NCBI GenBank assembly: GCA_029007415.1
Contig: JAQXHT010000057.1
Span: forward strand, 1 to 5,215
DNA from: a bacterium
GTDB lineage: Bacteria; Bacillota_I; Bacilli_A; RF39; UBA660
Length of the DNA stretch: 5,215 nt
Direction of reading: 5' to 3'
Of this stretch, positions 1 through 5,071 are shown one piece after another (the first letter of the stretch is position 1; every line of letters starts with the position of its first letter). The notes beneath the pieces were generated by a model. It was not told the origin of the DNA and did no database searches. It saw nothing but the letters and a program-made list of their open reading frames with translations. The translations under genes were made by a program, and so were the position numbers.

Positions 1-582
1 ATTAGAAACATTCGTTCAAGCGAGAGAAGATTTTACCAAAAAATAACAGATATATATTCTTCTTGTAGTGTTGATTATGATAAAGATTCAGAAATAACAA
101 AAGAATTTTTTAAAACAGTTCAAAATAAATTACATTATGCAATAACTGGTAATACAGCAGCTGAAATAATATATAACAGAGTTGATTCAGAAAAAGAAAA
201 TATGGGACTAACTAATTGGAAAAATTCTCCTGATGGACCAATCTATAAATATGACGTGGACATTGCAAAAAACTATTTAAATAAAAAGGAATTAAAAGAT
301 TTGAATAGAATAGTAACTATGTATTTAGACTATGCAGAATTACAAGCAGAAAATCATAATGCTATGACTATGAAAGATTGGGTAGAAAAATTGAATGCAT
401 TTTTGCAATTTAATGATAAAGAAATATTATGTAATGCGGGGAAAATATCGACTAGTGTTGCAAAAGAATTAGCTTATAAGGAGTATGATAAATTTAAAGT
501 TAAACAGGATAAATTATATAAATCAGACTTTGATAATTTTTTTAATGAAACAAGAATGATAGAGAATGGAAGTGATAAATAA
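1..582 (+). CDS. RhuM-family protein, 3' part (5' end outside window)
   Basis: The reading frame is open from base 1, giving 193 visible residues before TAA at 580-582. The ATG at 202 is an internal Met, because family-typical sequence continues upstream of it. Recognisable RhuM stretches are NIRSSERRFYQKITDIY (residues 3-19), EITKEFFKTVQNKLHYAITG (31-50), TAAEIIY (52-58), an MGLTNWK block (68-74), LNRIVTMYLDYAE (101-113) and the MTMKDWVEKLNAFLQF block (122-137). Family members are usually over 300 residues, so roughly the N-terminal 130 or more residues are missing (inference). RhuM is named after a Salmonella SPI-3 gene. Homologues are scattered, often near prophages or type I restriction loci, and their biochemical role is not settled. 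No signal peptide or membrane segment is visible in this part, so it is probably cytoplasmic. The stop codon overlaps the ylqF start by one base. The family call is firm; the function is unknown. Confidence 0.88.
   Translation: MRNIRSSERRFYQKITDIYSSCSVDYDKDSEITKEFFKTVQNKLHYAITGNTAAEIIYNRVDSEKENMGLTNWKNSPDGPIYKYDVDIAKNYLNKKELKDLNRIVTMYLDYAELQAENHNAMTMKDWVEKLNAFLQFNDKEILCNAGKISTSVAKELAYKEYDKFKVKQDKLYKSDFDNFFNETRMIENGSDK
568..575 (+). promoter_or_regulatory. ylqF ribosome binding site inside rhuM
   Basis: GGAAGTGA lies six bases before the ATG at 582. It differs from the anti-16S complement GGAGGTGA at one position. It sits in the last codons of rhuM and supports the ATG that overlaps the rhuM stop over the later in-frame ATGs at 588, 606 and 624. 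Confidence 0.6.
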
Positions 583-1502
583 TGGATATGCATTCAAAAA
601 GAGAAATGAGAAAAAATAAAAAAATGAACGAAGATACAAAAAGTTTACCATCAACGAGTATCAACTGGTACCCTGGTCATATGGCTAAAACCAAAAGAGA
701 AATAGGAGAAAAATTAAACTTAATAGATTTAGTATATGAAGTAGTAGATGCTAGAATGCCTTTATCATCTAGGATAGAAGAAGTTGATAATATAATAAAA
801 TCTAAACCTAAAATTATTATTATGACTAAGTATGATTTATGTGATAAAAGTGAAACTGATAAGATTATTTCTTATTATGAAAGTCTTGGTAATGATGTTG
901 TACCGGTTGATTTAATAACAGGTGCTAATATTAAAAAAGTAATAGCAGTTAGTGAAAAATATCAAAAGCTAGAAAATGAAAAAAGAGCTAAGAAAGGTTT
1001 AAAACCAAGAGGTTTACGTGTTTTAGTATTAGGTATTCCAAACGTTGGAAAAAGTACCTTTATCAATACCATTGCTGGCAAGAAAAAGACCGTAGTAGGA
1101 AATAAACCTGGTGTTACTAAACAATTAAGTTGGATTAAAGTAAATAAAGATATTGACCTTTTAGATACACCAGGAATATTATGGCCGAAGATAAAAGACC
1201 AAGACCAAGCTAAAAAACTAGCTTTATTCTCATCAATAAAAGAAGAAATTCTTCCTAAAGAAGAACTAGCTATTTTTGCTCTTGAAATATTATCTAAGCT
1301 GTATAAAAATAGAGTAGAAGAAAGATATGGAATAAGTTATACTGACAACGATATAGTAGAAGTTTTAGATACAATCGGTGCAAAAAGAGGTTGTCTAGAA
1401 CGAGGCGGAATAGTATCCTATGAAAAAGTATATAATGTGATACTACAAGATATTAAAAGTAATAACTTTGGTAATATAACTTTAGATAGAAAAGATAGTT
1501 GA
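582..1502 (+). CDS. ylqF: Ribosome biogenesis GTPase YlqF (RbgA)
   Basis: This is a circularly permuted GTPase that acts in the cytoplasm on late 50S subunit assembly; in Bacillus subtilis RbgA is essential and acts on a 45S precursor. The motif order is permuted as expected. The N-terminal WYPGHM is at 29-34, and His33 matches the catalytic His9 of RbgA. G4 is TKYD (82-85), a G5-like LITGAN follows at 111-116, the G1 P-loop GIPNVGKST is at 151-159, the G2 Thr is near 179, and G3 DTPG is at 195-198. The C-terminal RNA-binding domain ends with RGCLERGG and FGNITLD (269-302). At 306 residues it is about 20 longer than B. subtilis RbgA, the extra being a Lys-rich tail before WYPGHM. G4 has Thr in place of the usual Asn. 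The start is chosen for its ribosome binding site and the TAATG overlap with rhuM; ATGs at 606 or 624 remain possible. It ends in TGA. Confidence 0.95.
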   Translation: MDMHSKREMRKNKKMNEDTKSLPSTSINWYPGHMAKTKREIGEKLNLIDLVYEVVDARMPLSSRIEEVDNIIKSKPKIIIMTKYDLCDKSETDKIISYYESLGNDVVPVDLITGANIKKVIAVSEKYQKLENEKRAKKGLKPRGLRVLVLGIPNVGKSTFINTIAGKKKTVVGNKPGVTKQLSWIKVNKDIDLLDTPGILWPKIKDQDQAKKLALFSSIKEEILPKEELAIFALEILSKLYKNRVEERYGISYTDNDIVEVLDTIGAKRGCLERGGIVSYEKVYNVILQDIKSNNFGNITLDRKDS

Positions 1503-1512
1503 TATCTTTTTT
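1490..1512 (+). terminator. Weak candidate terminator over the ylqF stop
   Basis: AAAAGATA (1490-1497) and TATCTTTT (1503-1510) form an 8-bp stem with a 5-base loop, running into a six-T tract. The TGA stop of ylqF occupies the end of the loop. The stem has a single G-C pair, so termination would be inefficient. It is the only candidate between ylqF and the convergent small gene, which are 8 bases apart. Confidence 0.35.
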
Positions 1513-1762
1513 AGTTTAAATACCTATTTTTATACTCATTATATAAATGTAAAATACCATTAAAAATATCTTCTCTAATCATTCCTTTTAAGTTATAAAT
1601 ATAATTACTATCATTAAGAATAAAATTAACATTTTCCTTTAAAAAATTAGTAATAATAATCGCTTCATCATCAGTTGGAAAAATACTTTTACTTTCTAAA
1701 AATCCCATTGTTAAATGATAATTCAAATTAACAATATTTTTTCTTAAAAAACGTTCAATCAT
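1511..1762 (-). CDS. Hypothetical protein, 83 residues
   Basis: I do not recognise this protein. It is accepted as real for three reasons. It starts with ATG five bases after an AAAGGAAG ribosome binding site. It fills an otherwise empty gap between ylqF and the PBP gene. It is not the shadow of another gene. The sequence is mixed-charge and looks mainly helical, with no cysteine, no signal peptide and no hydrophobic stretch long enough to span a membrane. A central block with FPTDDEAIIITNFLKENVNF (28-47) and a C-terminal IFNGILHLYNEYKNRYL (66-82) look like amphipathic helices. It converges on ylqF with an 8-base gap and diverges from the PBP gene. It is the only minus-strand gene here and is probably transcribed alone. 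A small cytoplasmic helical protein is all that can be said. Confidence 0.7.
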   Translation of the reverse strand: MIERFLRKNIVNLNYHLTMGFLESKSIFPTDDEAIIITNFLKENVNFILNDSNYIYNLKGMIREDIFNGILHLYNEYKNRYLN

Positions 1763-1767
1763 AAAAT

Positions 1768-1775
1768 CTTCCTTT
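1768..1775 (-). promoter_or_regulatory. Ribosome binding site of the 83-residue gene
   Basis: Read on the minus strand this is AAAGGAAG, five bases before the ATG whose first base is 1762. It is the main evidence that this small minus-strand frame is translated. Confidence 0.6.
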
Positions 1776-1825
1776 CCCTAAATTTATATGAAATAAAATA
1801 TTAAATATGTGATAAACTATTAAAG

Positions 1826-1831
1826 AAGGAG
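1826..1831 (+). promoter_or_regulatory. PBP ribosome binding site that decides the start
   Basis: AAGGAG lies eight bases before the ATG at 1840. The in-frame GTG at 1831 uses the last base of this site, so it cannot be the start that the site serves. The protein therefore begins MPKIKQK. Confidence 0.85.
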
Positions 1832-1839
1832 TGGAAAAG

Positions 1840-3930
1840 ATGCCAAAAATAAAGCAGAAAACTAGTAAAAAACAGATAAATAAAAAACCAAAAGTAAGAA
1901 CAACATCTAATTATTATTACCAGAAAAGATTTACTGCTATAGCAGCTGTAACTTTATTTTGTTTTGTTGTCTTAGCCTTTAGACTTTATCAGGTAATGTT
2001 AAGAGACCAAGCGAAATATGAGAAAAGTCTTACTGCTTTATCTACTCAAGAAGTAGAAGGTTCTACTGCTCCACGCGGAAGAATATTAGATAGGAATGGG
2101 AAAGTCATTGTTGATAATAAAGCAGTAAAAACTATTTACTATCAGAAAGAAAAAGGAAGAACTAGTCTTGACGAGATTAATCTAGCTTATAAAGTAGCAC
2201 CACAATTAAATCTATCGATAAGTAAACTAACGGATAGAATGAAAAGAGAATTCTTTGTTGCTAAGAATAGTGAGATAATGCAAAAAAGAATTAAAGCTAG
2301 TGAATATGAAAAAGTAAAACAAAGAAAATTAACGCAAGACGATATCTTAGAACTTAAATTAGAAAGAGTAACAGATGAAGAGTTAAATAGTTTTAGTGAA
2401 GAAGATAAAAAAGTTGCTTACTTATATTACTTAATGAATAAAGGTTATACCTATGACCAAAAAGTAATTAGAACTAAAGATGTTACAGATGAAGAATATG
2501 CTTATATCTCAGAAAATAATAAATCATTAGAAGGTTTTAATACTAGACTTGATTGGGAGAGAAGTTATCCTTATGGCGATGTCTTTAGAACGATATTAGG
2601 TAATGTTTCAGATAATGGTTTACCAAGTGAAGAGAAAGCTTATTACTTAAAGAAAGGATATTCTTTAGATGATAGAGTAGGAATAAGTTACTTAGAAAAG
2701 CAATATGAAGATTATTTAAGAGGGAAAAAAGAAGTATATAAAGTGTTAAATCGTCACGAGTTAGAATTAGTAAGTGATGGAAAACGTGGTAATGACATTG
2801 TTTTAACAATTGATATTGAACTACAAAAACAAGTCGAAGAAATATTAAAGAAAGAAATAATTGAAACGAAAGGTCAACCTAATACGCAGTATTATGACCG
2901 AAGCTTTGTTGTTATTCAAGACCCTAATACAGGGGAAATACTAGCGATGGCTGGTAAACAAGCTTTACCAAATGGTAATGGTGGCTATCGAATAATTGAT
3001 TATACAGCAGGGGTAGTAACTTCACCAATGACTTCTGGTTCGGTTGTAAAAGGTGCTAGTATGCTAGTAGCTTATAATCAAGGTGCAATTAAAATAGGAG
3101 AATATCAACAAGATGAATGTATAAAACTAGCGGGTACTAAACAGAAATGTTCTTGGAAAACTCTAGGAAGAATTAATGATATTGATGCTTTAGCATTATC
3201 TAGTAACGTTTATCAGTTTAAAGCTGCTATGAAAGTAGCTGGTTATCAATATCACTATAATATGCCATTTAAAGTTGATAAGAATGTTTTTGATATATAT
3301 CGCAACACTTTCCACGAATTTGGTCTAGGAGTTCAAACAGGAATCGACTTACCAGTAGAATCTAAAGGTACTTCTAGTGATAACACTGCTGGTGGACTAC
3401 TACTAGACTTCGTTATGGGTCAGTATGATACTTATACGCCAATGCAATTATCACAATATATTTCTACTATTGCTAATAGAGGAACTAGATATCAACCACA
3501 TCTTTTAAAAGAAGTACATAAAGCAACTGATGATAATAGTTTAGGAAAAGTAATTTATACTTTTGAAGCGAATGCCTTAAATAAAGTTAATACTAAAGAA
3601 GAATACTTAAATAGAGTAAGGGAAGGTTTTCATGCTGTTACAACAAAAAGTTATGGTTTAGGAAGAAACTATATTGATGCTAGTCATGATCCATCCGGTA
3701 AAACAGGAACTAGTCAGAGCTTTACTGATAGTGATGGTGATGGAAAGATTGATACCCCAACAGTATCAACGGCTTTTATCGGTTATGCACCAACAGATTC
3801 ACCAAAGATGTCTATTACGGTAACGAGTCCAAACTCATCTCTTGAAAACTCTAATATTAACTACTCATCAATGGTAACAAGAAGAATTTCTAAGAGTGTA
3901 AGTGATGCTTATTTTGCAATTTATCCATAA
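1840..3930 (+). CDS. Class B penicillin-binding protein, PBP2b-like D,D-transpeptidase
   Basis: This 696-residue enzyme cross-links peptidoglycan outside the membrane. It has a Lys-rich cytoplasmic tail (2-20), one membrane anchor (about 31-50), then the pedestal/dimerisation domain starting at APRGRILDRNGKVI (77-90), with a charged insertion (about 105-230) and a PBP2b-like block YYLKKGYSLDDRVGISYLEK (258-277). The transpeptidase domain runs from about 345 to the end. All three active-site motifs are present: SVVK (Ser401 nucleophile, Lys404), SSN (454-456) and KTG (621-623). Overall it resembles Streptococcus pneumoniae PBP2b, so a role in cell elongation beside a SEDS protein is likely (inference); Bacillus PbpA/PbpH are alternatives. 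Two oddities are a DxDxDGxxD loop just after KTG (630-638) and two extracellular cysteines (427 and 437). It is flanked by unrelated genes and no other wall gene is visible. No T-tract terminator follows. Confidence 0.95.
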   Translation: MPKIKQKTSKKQINKKPKVRTTSNYYYQKRFTAIAAVTLFCFVVLAFRLYQVMLRDQAKYEKSLTALSTQEVEGSTAPRGRILDRNGKVIVDNKAVKTIYYQKEKGRTSLDEINLAYKVAPQLNLSISKLTDRMKREFFVAKNSEIMQKRIKASEYEKVKQRKLTQDDILELKLERVTDEELNSFSEEDKKVAYLYYLMNKGYTYDQKVIRTKDVTDEEYAYISENNKSLEGFNTRLDWERSYPYGDVFRTILGNVSDNGLPSEEKAYYLKKGYSLDDRVGISYLEKQYEDYLRGKKEVYKVLNRHELELVSDGKRGNDIVLTIDIELQKQVEEILKKEIIETKGQPNTQYYDRSFVVIQDPNTGEILAMAGKQALPNGNGGYRIIDYTAGVVTSPMTSGSVVKGASMLVAYNQGAIKIGEYQQDECIKLAGTKQKCSWKTLGRINDIDALALSSNVYQFKAAMKVAGYQYHYNMPFKVDKNVFDIYRNTFHEFGLGVQTGIDLPVESKGTSSDNTAGGLLLDFVMGQYDTYTPMQLSQYISTIANRGTRYQPHLLKEVHKATDDNSLGKVIYTFEANALNKVNTKEEYLNRVREGFHAVTTKSYGLGRNYIDASHDPSGKTGTSQSFTDSDGDGKIDTPTVSTAFIGYAPTDSPKMSITVTSPNSSLENSNINYSSMVTRRISKSVSDAYFAIYP

Positions 3931-3935
3931 ATTGC
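3916..3935. repeat. Perfect 20-bp palindrome at the PBP stop codon
   Basis: GCAATTTAT and ATAAATTGC form a perfect 9+9 inverted repeat around CC, which would fold as an 8-bp stem with a 4-base loop. It covers the last PBP codons and the TAA, and ends exactly where the -35 box of the next gene begins. No T tract follows, so it is not a standard intrinsic terminator. It may be an RNA 3'-end hairpin or a protein-binding site. Confidence 0.6.
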
Positions 3936-3964
3936 TTGCCAAAAGAGAAGTTTAACTTTATAAT
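3936..3964 (+). promoter_or_regulatory. SigA-type promoter of the HAM1-like gene
   Basis: TTGCCA (3936-3941) and TATAAT (3959-3964) are separated by 17 bases, five of six and six of six matches to the housekeeping consensus. Transcription should start near 3971, leaving a leader of about 38 bases before the ATG at 4009. Confidence 0.8.
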
Positions 3965-3990
3965 ATGCTTTGGTTTTGAAATTACTTAGA

Positions 3991-3997
3991 GAAAGGA
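3991..3997 (+). promoter_or_regulatory. Ribosome binding site of the HAM1-like gene
   Basis: GAAAGGA lies eleven bases before the ATG at 4009, a slightly long spacing. With the predicted transcript start near 3971 it favours this ATG over the in-frame TTG at 3970. Confidence 0.6.
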
Positions 3998-4008
3998 CTT
4001 ATAATAAC

Positions 4009-4623
4009 ATGACTGAAGATGAATTGCTCTTCTTATCAAACAATGTAAAGAAGCTAGAAGAAGTTAGGAACAAACTTAAGAGTTTAGATGTAACGGTTAC
4101 TTGTCAGAATTATAGATTTAAAGAGCAACCGACTGATGATTTACTATTTATTACCCTTGATAAAGCTTTAGTTGCTTATGAAGAGTTAAATAGACCTTTA
4201 ATTGTAACTGATACGGCTTTTTATATAGCTGGTTATGAAGAAGAAGAGAACTTTCCTGGTGTAGCGATTAAAAGTAAACTATTAGAACCATTAGGAATAG
4301 CTGGCCTTTTAGAAAAAATGAAAGATGTTAAGAATAGAAACTGTCTTTTAAAAGAATGTCTAGCTTACTATGATGGGGAAAATATGAAAGTATTTGAATC
4401 AAAACAACGTGGAACGTTAGCGAAGGAAGAGCATATTAATAAAGAATTAGGAGAATATACTAAGTTATTTGGTATCTTTATTCCAGAAGGAACAACAAAA
4501 ACAGTAAATGAAATGACTAAGGAAGAAAGAGAAGCCCTTGGTGAATTTAATCCTAATGTATTTTCCTTATTTTCTACTTGGTATAAAAAAGAGAGAAGTA
4601 AATGTCTAGTGAAGAAAATCTAA
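4009..4623 (+). CDS. Divergent HAM1/ITPase-family (RdgB-like) pyrophosphatase
   Basis: The family hydrolyses deaminated purine nucleoside triphosphates (ITP, dITP, XTP) to monophosphates and pyrophosphate, cleaning the nucleotide pool. The 204-residue length is normal. Seen here: the N-terminal phosphate-binding SxNxxK (LSNNVKKLEE, 9-18), the catalytic-region VTDTAFYIAG (66-75, Asp68 matching the conserved EDS/EDT Asp, the preceding acid replaced by Thr), FPGV (82-85), and a FGIFIPEG...KTVNEMTKEE segment (154-173) matching FGYDPIFIPEG...KTFAEM. The YDP triplet of that motif is absent, and the C-terminal SHR motif is replaced by a segment around FNPNVFSLFSTWY (180-192). Both motifs recognise the base in studied relatives, so the substrate may differ or activity be lost (inference). 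The start is set by the promoter and ribosome binding site. The gene stands alone with its own promoter and terminator. The family call is good; classic ITPase activity is uncertain. Confidence 0.82.
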   Translation: MTEDELLFLSNNVKKLEEVRNKLKSLDVTVTCQNYRFKEQPTDDLLFITLDKALVAYEELNRPLIVTDTAFYIAGYEEEENFPGVAIKSKLLEPLGIAGLLEKMKDVKNRNCLLKECLAYYDGENMKVFESKQRGTLAKEEHINKELGEYTKLFGIFIPEGTTKTVNEMTKEEREALGEFNPNVFSLFSTWYKKERSKCLVKKI

Positions 4624-4642
4624 GCACTAGACTTTTCTTTTT
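4604..4642 (+). terminator. Intrinsic terminator of the HAM1-like gene
   Basis: GTCTAGTG (4604-4611) and CACTAGAC (4625-4632) form a perfect 8-bp stem with a 13-base loop, followed by TTTTCTTTTT (4633-4642). The left arm lies in the last codons of the gene and the stop codon is in the loop. It insulates the metal-resistance operon, whose -35 box starts two bases after the T tract. Confidence 0.78.
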
Positions 4643-4644
4643 AC

Positions 4645-4674
4645 TTGACAGTTGAATGAATATTCAACTATAAT
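4645..4674 (+). promoter_or_regulatory. Consensus promoter of the metal-resistance operon
   Basis: TTGACA (4645-4650) and TATAAT (4669-4674) match the housekeeping consensus at every position, with an 18-base spacer. Transcription should start near 4681, leaving a leader of only about 13 bases that begins almost at the ribosome binding site. Confidence 0.9.
4650..4669. promoter_or_regulatory. ArsR/SmtB-type operator
   Basis: AGTTGAAT and ATTCAACT form a perfect 8-4-8 inverted repeat containing TGAA-N6-TTCA, the core known from SmtB-type operators. It fills the spacer between -35 and -10 and touches both boxes, so a bound repressor would exclude RNA polymerase. The likely ligand is the repressor encoded just downstream (inference from position). 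Confidence 0.85.
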
Positions 4675-4682
4675 TGAAATAT

Positions 4683-4688
4683 AGGAGG
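4683..4688 (+). promoter_or_regulatory. Ribosome binding site of the ArsR-family gene
   Basis: AGGAGG lies five bases before the ATG at 4694, a full-consensus site only a couple of bases from the predicted 5' end of the mRNA. Confidence 0.85.
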
Positions 4689-4693
4689 AACAA

Positions 4694-5071
4694 ATGGAGA
4701 ATTTAAGTTGTGACTGTAATATAATTCACGAAGAAGTTGTATATAATACTAAAAAGAGACTAGAAGCAATTAAAATATTTAATGATGTATCTAATTTCTT
4801 TAAAATAATCGGTGATACTACTAGAACGAAAATATTATTTGCTCTTGATAATAACGAAATGTGTGTCTGTGATATAGCAAATACATTAGGAATGAGTAAG
4901 TCATCTATATCTCATCAGTTAAGTGTTTTAAAAGAAAATGGAATAATTAAATCGAGACGAAGTGGGAAAGAAGTTTATTATACTTTAGATGATGAACACG
5001 TAAGTGAAGTATTTGAAGTAGCACTAGAACATATTAATCATAAGAAAGGAGAATTAAATGAAAAAATATAA
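4694..5071 (+). CDS. ArsR/SmtB-family metal-sensing repressor, CadC-like
   Basis: This 125-residue dimeric winged-helix repressor should release DNA when metal binds. The helix-turn-helix region runs from MCVCDIANTLGMSKSSISHQL (56-76) to VLKENGIIKSRRSGKEVYYTL (78-98), the latter forming recognition helix and wing. Two metal sites are visible. The N-terminal/alpha3 type has Cys6 and Cys8 with Cys57 and Cys59, close to CadC Cys7, Cys11, Cys58 and Cys60, which bind Cd, Pb or Bi. The alpha5 type has Asp100, His102, His113 and His116, with exactly the D-x-H...H-x-x-H spacing of the SmtB/CzrA zinc site. The gene follows a consensus promoter with a perfect operator in its spacer, so autorepression is expected. 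It overlaps the downstream ATPase gene by 14 bases, making them co-transcribed. Zn/Cd/Pb sensing is likely; the exact metal is inferred. Confidence 0.93.
   Translation: MENLSCDCNIIHEEVVYNTKKRLEAIKIFNDVSNFFKIIGDTTRTKILFALDNNEMCVCDIANTLGMSKSSISHQLSVLKENGIIKSRRSGKEVYYTLDDEHVSEVFEVALEHINHKKGELNEKI
5045..5051 (+). promoter_or_regulatory. Ribosome binding site of the metal ATPase gene
   Basis: AAAGGAG lies six bases before the ATG at 5058, inside the end of the repressor gene. It supports the start that overlaps that gene by 14 bases. Confidence 0.75.

Larger units (their letters stand above)
1763..1839. promoter_or_regulatory. Divergent intergenic region, promoters unclear
   Basis: These 77 bases separate the minus-strand small gene from the PBP gene and must carry both start regions unless transcription reads through from ylqF. 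On the plus strand the best -10 is GATAAA (1811-1816) preceded by TG at 1808-1809, an extended -10 form with no good -35. On the minus strand a TATAAA -10 lies at 1788-1783, again without a good -35. The tract is so AT-rich that neither is convincing. Confidence 0.3.

Noticed and set aside
500..581. Internal promoter for ylqF within rhuM
   Set aside because: Candidates such as TTGATA with AATGAT are poor matches or badly spaced in an AT-rich coding stretch.
202..582. ATG at 202 as the start of a 126-residue gene
   Set aside because: The frame is open to base 1 and the upstream translation carries conserved RhuM sequence, so this is an internal Met.
1500..1514. Mycoplasma-type code with TGA as Trp
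   Set aside because: All Trp codons are TGG and no gene has an internal TGA. Reading through the ylqF TGA would add only four residues before TAG.
1831..1839. GTG at 1831 as the PBP start
   Set aside because: It overlaps the AAGGAG ribosome binding site that serves the ATG at 1840.
2585..2809. 74-residue minus-strand frame
   Set aside because: It lies wholly inside the PBP gene, is Leu/His-rich with low complexity, and looks like an antisense shadow.
3916..3935. Palindrome as an intrinsic terminator of the PBP gene
   Set aside because: No T tract follows on either strand.
3970..4008. TTG at 3970 as the start of the HAM1-like gene
   Set aside because: It lies at the predicted transcription start with no room for a ribosome binding site; family similarity begins after the ATG at 4009.
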